Shown here: positions 7,103 to 14,193 of the stretch, piece after piece | Position numbering within the stretch: the stretch's first letter is position 1 | How the letters are laid out: each line of letters begins with the position of its first letter | Source: Lachnospiraceae bacterium UBA7182 | GTDB lineage: Bacteria > Bacillota > Clostridia > Lachnospirales > Lachnospiraceae | DNA length: 18,029 bases | NCBI GenBank assembly: GCA_002491115.1 | Contig: DKVI01000065.1 | Location: 8,942-26,970 of the forward strand | Direction of reading: 5' to 3' | The notes under the pieces: generated by a model | What the model was told of the DNA's origin: nothing | Database searches by the model: none | Seen by the model: the letters and a program-made list of their open reading frames with translations, nothing else | Program-made: the position numbers and the translations under genes

Positions 7103-7893
7103 AAACAAAGGAACAGCTTACGGCTGTCTTAAAAGAGGCCGAACATTTAAAAAAGAAAGAAAAAGCGCCCCTTACGGCAGTTTATATAGAAGCGGAATGC
7201 CTGGAAGAAGAGATAGAGACACTGGCAGAGCAGATTCACAGTCATGGGCTGAAAGCCTATGTGATGCTTCCTGCTGTCTTTCGGATGGACACGGCGGCCC
7301 GTTATGAAAAGCGTCAGGATTTCTGGCGCGGGCTTTTAGTGGACGGCTATGTGGTCAGGAATCCGGAAGCATATGAGTTCCTTCAGAGGATCCGGTGGAA
7401 GAAGGAAAAGATCCTGGATCATAATGTTTATATTTTCAACCGTTCAAGCCGTCGTTTCTGGCGGGAAAAGGGAGCGGATTTTTTCACGGCCCCGCTGGAA
7501 CTGAACGAAAAGGAACTAAAGGACATTCTGACAAAAGACGGCATTTTGATCGTCTACGGAAGGTATCCTATGATGGTGACGGCGAACTGCCTTCATAAAA
7601 CGCTGGGGCATTGCAAAAAGGTATCCGGCCAGTGGACGCTTACCGACCGGTACCAGAAGGTATTTCCGGTGAAAAATTATTGCAGGGACTGTTACAATAT
7701 CCTGTATAACAGCCGGCCTTTGTATCTGTTTGACCAGATGGAAACCCTTGAGAGGCTGGGTGCAGGCGCTTACAGAATCCTGTTTACAACGGAGAGTGAA
7801 CGGGAAGTATATACAGTATTAAGAAGCTGGATGGAGGGCGCAAAGCCCGGGGGAGAATTTACGAGAGGACATTTTAAACGGGGCGTCGAATAG
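7042..7893 (+). pseudogene. C-terminal part of the U32 gene, out of frame with its 5' part
   Basis: This frame is open from 7042 (a stop sits at 7039-7041) and carries the last ~280 residues expected of a long U32/DUF3656 protein: HISVETKEQLTAVLKEAE, then LTAVYIEAE, the IVYGRYPMMVTANCLHKT motif, and a Cys-rich VFPVKNYCRDCYNILYNS motif. It ends with the family's typical GHFKRGVE tail. The first usable start inside it (GTG/ATG at 7261-7266) has no ribosome binding site and lies in mid-domain. Independent translation is therefore unlikely. It would be joined to the upstream part by one extra base near 7053-7058 or by ribosomal slippage there. The stop at 7893 lies 1 base before the next start, so the operon structure remains intact. 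Confidence 0.8.
7053..7058 (+). other. Probable frameshift site (A6 run) in the U32 gene
   Basis: The switch must fall between 7042 (stop in the -1 frame just before) and 7102 (stop in the first frame). The only homopolymer there is AAAAAA at 7053-7058, followed by G. Adding one A restores Glu-Glu-Lys-Lys-Ser-Pro and joins both halves. The run is not in the phase of a classical A-AAA-AAG slippery heptamer, so a one-base deletion or sequencing error is more likely than programmed frameshifting. Confidence 0.7.
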
Positions 7894-7894
7894 T

Positions 7895-9259
7895 ATGGTG
7901 AATATGATTACCGAACTGTCCAAATATGCCATGATATTATTCCTGGCATTATATACGCTGACCGGTTTTCAACTGGTACGGATGCCGGAACCAAAAAAGC
8001 AGGCGGCGCTTAAGCAGCAGGATATCCTGTTTTTTTCCATGCACCTTCTGGGCAATCTGATTCTGTATCTGCATACGGAAAATGAAAAAGTGCTGTATTT
8101 TTACGGAGCCCAGGTCCTTTTGTTCGCGGTTTTCCTTCTGCTGCATCATCTGGTCTATCCGAAATCGGACAGGCTTTTAAATCATAACCTGCTTTTGTTC
8201 CTGAGCGTGGGGTTTCTTATGCTGGCCCGCCTGTCTTTTGACAAGGCGGTCAGGCAGTTTGAGATGGCGGTTCTGGCGGCGGGGCTTACTTTTCTGATTC
8301 CATGGATCATACGCAGGGCGGGGAATCTGAGAAAATACTATCGGTGGTACGGCGGCGCAGGGCTTTTGCTTTTGCTTACAGTGCTGGTGGCGGGAAATAC
8401 AAGCTATGGTGCGAAACTCACGATTACGGTATACGGGTTCGCTTTCCAGCCCTCGGAGTTTGTGAAGATTCTTTTTGTATTTTTTGTGTCGGGTATGCTC
8501 TACGAATCCAGGGATTTTGCCCATGTGGCCCTGTCTGCCTGCGCGGCGGCGGCCCATGTGCTGGTACTTACTTTGTCAAAAGATCTGGGCGGCGCCCTTA
8601 TCTTCTTTGTGGCGTATCTGGTGATGCTCTATGTGGCCACAAAGCAGCCTTTGTATTTTCTGGCGGGACTGTTGGCAGGGAGCGGAGCGTCCTGGGTGGC
8701 ATGGCGGCTTTTTGCCCACGTTAAGACGCGTGTGCTGGCCTGGAGCGATCCGTTTTCGGTCATCGACGACGCAGGATATCAGGTGGCGCAGTCTTTATTT
8801 GCCATAGGAACCGGAAGCTGGTTCGGGCTGGGGCTGGGACAGGGAATGCCTTATAAAATACCGGTGGTGGATGAGGATTTTATTTTTGCGGCAATTGCGG
8901 AAGAACTGGGGATCTTATTCGCCGTCTTTTTGGTTTTTGTATATATGTGCAGCTTTTATATGATTCTGAATATAGCCATGTGTTTAAAAGACGCGTATTA
9001 TAAACTGGTGGCGGTGGGGCTGGGAAGCCTTATGATCTTCCAGGTCTTTATGTCCATCGGAGGGGTAGTCAAATTTATCCCGTCCACAGGGGTGACGCTC
9101 CCTTTTATCAGCAGCGGGGGCAGTTCTTTACTCAGTATGTTTGCCGTATGGGCGATTATACAGGGGATGTATCTGAAACGCAACGACGAGGTGGCCAAAA
9201 ATGGAAAAGCCAAAGAAAAGCCCAAAAAAAGAAAAAAGGCAGAGAAGAAGCAAAAATAA
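7895..9259 (+). CDS. FtsW/RodA/SpoVE-family peptidoglycan glycosyltransferase
   Basis: 454 residues, polytopic, with about ten or more membrane segments. SEDS-family marks are present: FQPSEFVKILFVFF (185-198), SKDLGGALIFF (228-238, Asp230 as the probable catalytic acid), GSWFGLGLGQGMPYKIPVVDEDFIFA (split across 307-332) with the AEELG helix, and STGVTLPFISSGGSS (397-411). It polymerises lipid II into glycan strands with a partner class B PBP. Residues 1-~90 form an extra hydrophobic N-terminal stretch, and the C-terminus is a Lys-rich cytoplasmic tail. The ATG at 7895 comes 1 base after the U32 stop with only a weak ribosome binding site, pointing to translational coupling. The pairing with a PbpA-like PBP favours a RodA-type role; FtsW cannot be excluded, so no symbol is given. 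Confidence 0.9.
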   Translation: MVNMITELSKYAMILFLALYTLTGFQLVRMPEPKKQAALKQQDILFFSMHLLGNLILYLHTENEKVLYFYGAQVLLFAVFLLLHHLVYPKSDRLLNHNLLLFLSVGFLMLARLSFDKAVRQFEMAVLAAGLTFLIPWIIRRAGNLRKYYRWYGGAGLLLLLTVLVAGNTSYGAKLTITVYGFAFQPSEFVKILFVFFVSGMLYESRDFAHVALSACAAAAHVLVLTLSKDLGGALIFFVAYLVMLYVATKQPLYFLAGLLAGSGASWVAWRLFAHVKTRVLAWSDPFSVIDDAGYQVAQSLFAIGTGSWFGLGLGQGMPYKIPVVDEDFIFAAIAEELGILFAVFLVFVYMCSFYMILNIAMCLKDAYYKLVAVGLGSLMIFQVFMSIGGVVKFIPSTGVTLPFISSGGSSLLSMFAVWAIIQGMYLKRNDEVAKNGKAKEKPKKRKKAEKKQK

Positions 9260-10658
9260 CAGGGAATATAATAATATCCTCTTTCTTTTCACAGGCCTGT
9301 TTGTGCTGATGGTGGGATATCTGGTATATTTTCAGATATTTAAAAGCAGGGAAACGATCAATAATCCGTACAACGCCCGTCTGGAAACCTTTGAAAAGAG
9401 GGTGATACGGGGGGATATCCTGGCCTGTGACGGCCAGATTCTTGCCCATACGGCGGTAGGGGAGGACGGAGGCGAGACGCGGGAGTATCCCTTCGGAAGC
9501 ATATTTGCCCATGTGGTAGGGTATGCGGGAAACGGCAGGACGGGGATCGAAGAGATGGGAAATTTCCAGCTTGTAACTTCCAACGCTTATTTTGTGGAAA
9601 AATTTATTCATGAGCTGAAAGAACAGAAAAATATCGGCGACAGTCTTGTGACGACATTGGACGTCCGGCTTCAGACCGCCGCCCATGAGGCGCTGGCGGG
9701 CCGAAAAGGGGCGGTGGTCGTCATGGAGCCGTCCACAGGCAACGTGCGCGCCCTGGTGTCAGGGCCGGATTTTGACCCGGGGCAGGTGGCTTCTTCCTGG
9801 TCTTCTTTAATCGCTTCTCCGGACAGCGTGCTTTTAAACCGCGCCACCCAGGGGCTGTACCCGCCCGGCTCTACGTTTAAGACAATTACGCTGCTTGCGT
9901 ATCTGCGGGAACATGGTCTGAGCGCGGAAGATTTTTCCTATCTGTGTGAGGGCAAAGCGGCGGTGGGAAATACCTCTATCAGTTGTTACCACGGAAACCG
10001 GCACGGGCAGCTGGATTTAAAGAGCGCTTATGCCAAATCCTGCAACAGCGCTTTTGCGGATATGGGGCGCAGCCTGGATACGCAGGATCTGAAAGAACTG
10101 GCAGATTCGCTTTTGTTTGGCGCAGAGCTTCCGCTTGCCCTTCCCTACAGTCAGAGTTCGTTTTCTCTGAAAGATACAGATCCTGAGGTTCTGCATATGA
10201 TGACCGCCATCGGACAGGGGAATACGCTGATCACGCCCATGCATATGGCTATGATCACGGCGGCGATTGCCAACGGCGGGCTTTTGATGACGCCCCGTTT
10301 TTTAGACCGGACCGAGAATTACACGGGCGCCGCGGTGGTGGAACGCTATCCGGTTACGGAATACAAAAGCCTGATGACGGCGCAGGAAGCCCGGATTCTG
10401 CAGGAATACATGCGCGCCGCCGTAGAGGAAGGCACCGCTTCGGCGCTGAAAAGCGATGTTTATACAGCCGCCGGCAAGACCGGGACCGCCGAGTACAGCA
10501 GCGACAAGAGCAAAAGCCACGCATGGTTTACCGGCTATGTGACCGGCGACAAACCGGATCTGGCAGTCTGTGTCCTGATCGAAGGCGTCGGTTCCGGCAG
10601 CGAATACGCGGTGCCGGCGGCAAAGAAGATATTTGACGCATATTATGCGGGAGAGTAA
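9201..10658 (+). CDS. Class B penicillin-binding protein (peptidoglycan transpeptidase, PbpA type)
   Basis: 485 residues. A basic cytoplasmic head (1-24) is followed by one membrane anchor (about 25-46), a short pedestal with the RGDILACDGQILA motif (70-82), and the transpeptidase domain. The active-site motifs are all intact: SxxK as STFK (Ser224, Lys227), SxN as SCN (280-282) and KTGT (426-429). It cross-links peptide stems of nascent peptidoglycan outside the membrane and is the beta-lactam target. The ATG at 9201 lies inside the 3' end of the SEDS gene (59-base overlap) with GAGGTGG 6 nt upstream, so the synthase pair is produced in balance. It lacks a large N-terminal dimerisation domain, like the short PbpA forms of Gram-positives. 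Confidence 0.93.
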   Translation: MEKPKKSPKKEKRQRRSKNNREYNNILFLFTGLFVLMVGYLVYFQIFKSRETINNPYNARLETFEKRVIRGDILACDGQILAHTAVGEDGGETREYPFGSIFAHVVGYAGNGRTGIEEMGNFQLVTSNAYFVEKFIHELKEQKNIGDSLVTTLDVRLQTAAHEALAGRKGAVVVMEPSTGNVRALVSGPDFDPGQVASSWSSLIASPDSVLLNRATQGLYPPGSTFKTITLLAYLREHGLSAEDFSYLCEGKAAVGNTSISCYHGNRHGQLDLKSAYAKSCNSAFADMGRSLDTQDLKELADSLLFGAELPLALPYSQSSFSLKDTDPEVLHMMTAIGQGNTLITPMHMAMITAAIANGGLLMTPRFLDRTENYTGAAVVERYPVTEYKSLMTAQEARILQEYMRAAVEEGTASALKSDVYTAAGKTGTAEYSSDKSKSHAWFTGYVTGDKPDLAVCVLIEGVGSGSEYAVPAAKKIFDAYYAGE

Positions 10659-10734
10659 AGCGTATAATAAGGATTAAAAGGGGGATGTTGTAAAAACGAT
10701 GCCAGTAAGTTAAAGATATTGAAACACATAGAAA

Positions 10735-10831
10735 AAGCGTAATCATTTTGGCTGGGCGGTGTATCCAGCATCTCAGGTACCCTTAAACGGGTGCGTCGGG
10801 AACCATTTCCGACCTCAAAACGATTGCGCTT
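10735..10831 (+). ncRNA. Putative structured RNA: four-way-junction (cloverleaf-like) element
   Basis: A closing stem pairs AAGCGTAATCATTTT (10735-10749) with AAAACGATTGCGCTT (10817-10831): 15 bp, one U-G, one A-C mismatch. Inside are three consecutive hairpins: GCTGGG/TCCAGC (10751-10769, 7-nt loop), GTACCC/GGGTGC (10777-10794, loop TTAAAC) and GTCGGGAA/TTTCCGAC (10795-10813, 3-nt loop). Four of the five imperfect positions are G-U pairs if read as plus-strand RNA but A-C mismatches if read as minus, so a plus-strand RNA is favoured. It does not match any RNA family I know. No convincing promoter or U-tract is seen for the plus strand, so it might instead be the 3' structure of the pbp transcript or a mobile palindromic repeat. 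Confidence 0.45.
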
Positions 10832-10863
10832 ATACTATTATATTAATCTGTACAAATAATATA

Positions 10864-11256
10864 CTATTTATTGTCATTATTGTCAACAATGAATTTTTTA
10901 AGTCTTCCACTATGTAAACGTCTTTTTATTTTTGATTCTTGTACATCATGCATGGTAGATACATATAGATAGTCTTTATCTTTATCAAGCTTTATGCCGA
11001 TCAGCACATTATCTTTATATCTTTTGACTAACTCTATAGAATCCGTTCCGGTTTCATTAGGATTAGTACCTATATAGTCAGGATTATCAATAATATCTGG
11101 TATATAATCAATATATTTTAAACAGTTGGCATGCTTGCTTTTGAGCATATGAGCCGGCAGGCCTTTTGATCTGTATATCTCTTTAGATTCTATATTGATC
11201 CCTAATATGCTGTTAAATTCACTTTTGTATGTCCCTACTGAAACAAGTTTACTCAT
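10864..11256 (-). CDS. Small PBECR/BECR-fold nuclease-like protein (putative toxin)
   Basis: 130 residues. The central part (LPAHMLKSKHANCLKYIDYI, PDIIDNPDYIG, ELVKRYKDNVLIGIKLD, DYLYVSTMHDV) resembles the PBECR group (phage Barnase-EndoU-ColicinE5/D-RelE-like nucleases), which are small RNase domains of phage, polymorphic toxin and accessory loci. His39/Lys41-like basic residues, Asn/Asp in NPDYIG and the basic C-terminus (KIKRRLHSGRLKKF) would be candidates for RNA contact. The start ATG at 11256 has AAGGAA about 10 nt upstream. It is a lone gene with its own strong promoter and is more AT-rich than both flanks, suggesting horizontal arrival. No protein antitoxin gene lies beside it. The family call is from memory of the motif pattern and is moderate. 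Confidence 0.6.
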   Translation of the reverse strand: MSKLVSVGTYKSEFNSILGINIESKEIYRSKGLPAHMLKSKHANCLKYIDYIPDIIDNPDYIGTNPNETGTDSIELVKRYKDNVLIGIKLDKDKDYLYVSTMHDVQESKIKRRLHSGRLKKFIVDNNDNK

Positions 11257-11301
11257 TGTTTAATGGTTCCTTAATATATGCAATTTGTTACAAGTAAGCT
11301 A

Positions 11302-11330
11302 AATATACTGTAATTCATCTCAAATGTCAA
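11302..11330 (-). promoter_or_regulatory. Strong promoter of the PBECR-like gene
   Basis: On the minus strand a perfect TTGACA (11330-11325), a 17-base spacer and TATATT (11307-11302). The start codon follows about 45 bases after the -10. Near-consensus strength is notable for a potential toxin. Confidence 0.75.
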
Positions 11331-11426
11331 CATTTTTATATACCCTCAACAGCTTGTGTAAGTGCTTTTTCATATGTCATAATGGGGTCAGACTCCTTTC
11401 ATTTTGCTGACTCTACTTTGCGTAGA

Positions 11427-11456
11427 TTGCTTTTTATGCGCTTCCCGTGCTACAAT
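11427..11456 (+). promoter_or_regulatory. Likely promoter of the HTH-FtsX/ABC operon
   Basis: TTGCTT (11427-11432), an 18-base spacer and TACAAT (11451-11456). It would give a ~150-nt leader that contains the long inverted repeat at 11479-11573. Confidence 0.45.
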
Positions 11457-11478
11457 CCGCTTATGAAAAGGCCGTGCG

Positions 11479-11573
11479 GATTCCTGTGGATTTGATCTGC
11501 CCTTCCTGTCTGCGGCAGTTTACGTTCACCCTCCCTACATGGTGTCTGTAAAAAAGTCAAATCCACAGGAATC
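11479..11573. repeat. Perfect 17-bp inverted repeat upstream of the HTH-FtsX gene
   Basis: GATTCCTGTGGATTTGA (11479-11495) recurs as its exact reverse complement at 11557-11573, separated by 61 bases. The match continues outward with gaps (GCC-GTG against CACAGGC). It could be a long leader hairpin, a miniature inverted-repeat element, or paired binding half-sites for the HTH protein encoded 43 bases further on. Confidence 0.7.
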
Positions 11574-11615
11574 TACACAGGCTGCAGGAAATGAAATACG
11601 TCTGAGGGGTATAAG

Positions 11616-13346
11616 ATGGATAATGTAAAATTCGGTAAATTTGTAAAGGAAGCCAGAAAGGAAAAGGAGCTGACCCAGAAGCAGTTGGCGGATATGCTCC
11701 ATGTGTCTGACAAGACTGTATCCAAATGGGAGAACGGCGCAGGCTTTCCCGACATCAAACTTCTGGAGCCGCTGGCGGAAGCGCTTGAAGTAAGCCTTCT
11801 GGAACTGATGCAGAGCGAACGGATCGCAGACTACAGGATTGACAAAGAAGATGCGGAGCAGGTGGTAGCGGAGACGATCTCCCGGTCGGAACAGGCGGAA
11901 GAAAGAAAGAGGCAGATGTGGAAAGTGAAGATATTGTTAGGAGCCTGCGCCTGCGGATTCCTCTATCTGATATGGACAGGCGTCTGTTATCTTCTGAGGA
12001 AGATCCCGGCGGTTCCCGGTTCCGGAATCGGATATACAGATCCGGTAGTGTTTTATGTGTGGGTAGGCCTTCTGACGATTCTCTGCGGCGCGGCGGCCGT
12101 CTATATTCTGTGGAAAAATGAAGAGATCAGCGATATAAAGATCGGACGGCATAAAATAAAAGGCGCGGCTACGATCCTGATGGATATGCTGGTGGTACTG
12201 CTTTTACACACTTATTTGTCCAACATCGCCAACAATCAGGAGCAGCTTTTCAAACTGCCTGAGCTTTTGCCGGTTCACGCGTATCTGACATGCCCGGACG
12301 GGACCGGCCAGGCGGGGCTTTTTATTAAGGAGGAAGTGGCGGATACGCTGCTTTCATCTGTGCATGTAAAAGATTTAAAGCTGACGACGCGCCTGAAAGC
12401 CGGATTTGCAGAGGCGGACAAAGAAGAAAAAGAAGATACGGCGGAGCTGTTTTTAAAAGGAGTAAACTGCCTGGCGGCAGGCGGGATTACCGATGACGAC
12501 GTCGTGTGGAATGCAGGGGAGGACAGCTCCTTTTTGCAGGGAAACGAGGCAAAATGCATCGTATCCGCAGAACTTTTTAAAGAAAACGGATGGAGGCTGG
12601 GGGAGAAGATTACGCTGCGTCAGTATTATTATGAAAGGGAAGACGAGAGGTATATAAGGGTTCGTCTGGAACCTTTGGAGACGACGGAGTATGAGATCGC
12701 CGGATACGCGGATCTCAAAGGCGCCGGGACGCAGATGTTTACGGATTCCCTGGACGTGATACTGCCGCTTCAGACAGTGAGGGAAATTTACAACAGGAAG
12801 AATATTCTTTTTTTTGCGGATTCTGCGTCTTTTTATGTGGCGGACGCCTTAAAACTCAACGAATTTAAGCAGGAGATGAAAGATCTGTCCCTGATTGGCA
12901 TGTCGCCTTTTTCCGAAGACCATTCCAGAAACGGCCGGGCGCTCAGTGTGGACGACTCTACCTTTATCCACACGGCCACGCATCTAAGGAGAGTGATTGA
13001 CGCTGTGGAAGCATTTTTCCCGTTTTTGCTGGCATTGATCGTCTGTGTGGGATATCTGGTTACATTGCTTTTGCTGCAGAGCCGGAGACGGGAGATGGCG
13101 CTCCTTCGTTCTCTGGGCCTGAGCCGGCGGAAATGTTTCGGGATCTTTTTCACAGAACAGCTGATCCTGGTCCTTGCGGGCGTTGTGGTGGGAAGCGTGC
13201 TGTCGGTGCTGCTTCAGGGAAATTACGGAGGAAGCTCGGCACTGACAGGGTGTTTGGTAGGGATCTGCTATATGCTGGGGAACAGCCTGGCACTGTGGCG
13301 TCTGATGAAAGTCAGCGTGATGGAGGCGCTGTTCCAGGCAGAATAA
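11616..13346 (+). CDS. ABC transporter permease (FtsX type) fused to an N-terminal XRE HTH domain
   Basis: 576 residues. Residues 6-62 are a complete XRE/Cro-CI helix-turn-helix (GKFVKEARKEKELTQKQLAD, then SDKTVSKWENGAGFPDIKLL). After a charged linker come two membrane segments (~103-127, ~143-166) and a third (~185-203). An extracytoplasmic region follows (~205-460) and then three FtsX-type membrane helices (~465-562) with the coupling motif RRREMALLRSLGLSRRKCFGI in condensed form. FtsX/MacB permeases transmit ATPase strokes to outside substrates such as peptides, antibiotics or envelope enzymes. The next genes encode the ATPase and a second permease. A DNA-binding head on a permease suggests a membrane-tethered regulator of its own operon. 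No strong ribosome binding site: GAGGGG lies 6-11 nt before ATG 11616. Confidence 0.85.
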   Translation: MDNVKFGKFVKEARKEKELTQKQLADMLHVSDKTVSKWENGAGFPDIKLLEPLAEALEVSLLELMQSERIADYRIDKEDAEQVVAETISRSEQAEERKRQMWKVKILLGACACGFLYLIWTGVCYLLRKIPAVPGSGIGYTDPVVFYVWVGLLTILCGAAAVYILWKNEEISDIKIGRHKIKGAATILMDMLVVLLLHTYLSNIANNQEQLFKLPELLPVHAYLTCPDGTGQAGLFIKEEVADTLLSSVHVKDLKLTTRLKAGFAEADKEEKEDTAELFLKGVNCLAAGGITDDDVVWNAGEDSSFLQGNEAKCIVSAELFKENGWRLGEKITLRQYYYEREDERYIRVRLEPLETTEYEIAGYADLKGAGTQMFTDSLDVILPLQTVREIYNRKNILFFADSASFYVADALKLNEFKQEMKDLSLIGMSPFSEDHSRNGRALSVDDSTFIHTATHLRRVIDAVEAFFPFLLALIVCVGYLVTLLLLQSRRREMALLRSLGLSRRKCFGIFFTEQLILVLAGVVVGSVLSVLLQGNYGGSSALTGCLVGICYMLGNSLALWRLMKVSVMEALFQAE

Positions 13347-13356
13347 CAAACATAAA

Positions 13357-13508
13357 ATGCGGAACTGGAAAAACAGCATCCCCCGTGCAGGATGCGGAAC
13401 TTAAAAACAGCATCCCCCGTACAGTATGCAGAGAAGTTTGCGGATGCCGCCAGGCAGGAGAAAACTTCTCTGGGCAACAGATACTGGTAGGGGGATGCGG
13501 AACTTAAA
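13357..13508. repeat. Direct-repeat and hairpin cluster between permease and ATPase genes
   Basis: A 29-30-base unit, ATGCGGAACT..AAAACAGCATCCCCCGT in outline, occurs at 13357-13386 and 13392-13420; its first 15 bases (GATGCGGAACTTAAA) recur at 13494-13508. Between them is a long imperfect hairpin: GCATCCCCC (13410-13418) with GGGGGATGC (13490-13498), CAGTAT with ATACTG, AGAGAAGTTT (13430-13439) with AAACTTCTCT (13462-13471), and a GCGG-ATG-CCGC tip. The 15-base direct repeat thus brackets a 103-bp step. It may tune ATPase versus permease expression or be a small insertion. Confidence 0.75.
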
Positions 13509-13521
13509 TAGGAGAACAAGG

Positions 13522-14193
13522 ATGGAAATTTTGCGTGCAGAGAATGTGTCATACAGTTATCAGACGAAGTATCAGAAAGTGGATGCGGTCAGGGGGGTAA
13601 GCTGCAGTTTTGAGAAGGGGGGCTTTTACGCCATTGTCGGCGAATCGGGAAGCGGGAAGAGTACATTTTTATCCCTGCTGGCAGGGCTTGACGTGCCTTC
13701 GGAGGGGACGATCTATGTCCAGGGGCAGGCGCTCCATACGATGGACAGGGACAGATACCGGCTGAACCAGGCGTCGGTGGTCTATCAGTCCTTCCACCTT
13801 TTTCCTCTGCTGACCGCCCAGGAAAATGTGATGCTTCCGATGGAATTTAAGAAGATGAAGAAAAAGGACGCCGCAAAGCGGGCGAAGGAGCTTCTGGAGC
13901 GGGTGGGCCTGGAAGAGAGGATCTGCAGGCAGTTTCCGAAGATGATGAGCGGCGGGGAGCAGCAAAGAGTAGCTATCGCCCGGGCGGTGGCGGCAGGCGG
14001 CGAGATCATTCTGGCCGACGAGCCTACCGGGAACCTGGATACGGAAAATGAAAAAAATATTGTGGCGTTGTTAAAAGAGCTGGCGCATGAGGATGGATAT
14101 ACTGTCATTGTGATCACCCACAACCAGAATGTAGCCCGGGAGACAGACCACGTTTTTAAGATGACCGACGGAAGGATGGAACAGGTGCGTTGA
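13522..14193 (+). CDS. ABC transporter ATP-binding protein (MacB/LolD/YknY type)
   Basis: 223 residues, a single nucleotide-binding domain. Walker A GESGSGKST (40-48), Q-loop Gln89 (VVYQSF), signature MSGGEQQRV (142-150), Walker B IILADEPTG (162-170) with Glu167 catalytic and the D-loop NLD, and switch His200 (VITHN). This subfamily powers FtsX-type permeases by mechanotransmission rather than classic transport. I chose ATG 13522: AGGAG sits 7 nt upstream and the protein begins at the family position. Starts further upstream would read through the hairpin cluster. The stop overlaps the next permease start by one base. The substrate is unknown; relatives handle antimicrobial peptides, macrolides or lipoproteins. 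Confidence 0.94.
   Translation: MEILRAENVSYSYQTKYQKVDAVRGVSCSFEKGGFYAIVGESGSGKSTFLSLLAGLDVPSEGTIYVQGQALHTMDRDRYRLNQASVVYQSFHLFPLLTAQENVMLPMEFKKMKKKDAAKRAKELLERVGLEERICRQFPKMMSGGEQQRVAIARAVAAGGEIILADEPTGNLDTENEKNIVALLKELAHEDGYTVIVITHNQNVARETDHVFKMTDGRMEQVR

Larger units (their letters stand above)
11336..11615. other. Intergenic stretch between the nuclease-like gene and the ABC operon
   Basis: No sizeable gene is present. On the minus strand a 14-codon reading frame (11380-11336, starting MTYEKALTQAVEG) has AAAGGAG upstream at a long 12-nt spacing and may be a gene remnant. GGGGTCAGACTCC at 11384-11396 is a REP-like near-palindrome, and CTGAC at about 11408-11412 mirrors its GTCAG. A plus-strand promoter and a long inverted repeat, listed separately, fill the rest. 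Confidence 0.4.

Noticed and set aside
10735..10831. A tRNA gene, because of the cloverleaf shape and a TTAAAC loop that resembles a Leu(UAA) anticodon loop
   Set aside because: There is no TTCRANY T-loop, the third hairpin has a 3-nt loop, the closing stem is 15 bp instead of 7, and there is no canonical D-loop. It is not a functional tRNA.
11336..11380. 14-codon minus-strand frame as an antitoxin or leader peptide
   Set aside because: Very short, with a long 12-nt ribosome-site spacing, and it overlaps the upstream side of the nuclease-gene promoter; kept only as a note.
11384..11396. REP/RAYT-type palindrome GGGGTCAGACTCC
   Set aside because: A single short imperfect copy with no transposase nearby; too little to call a mobile element.
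13357..13420. CRISPR array from the ~30-base repeats
   Set aside because: Only two full units plus a fragment, a 5-base gap between the first two, no regular spacers and no cas genes.
13426..13521. N-terminal extension of the ABC ATPase starting at 13426
   Set aside because: It reads through the hairpin cluster; AGGAG and the family start fit 13522.
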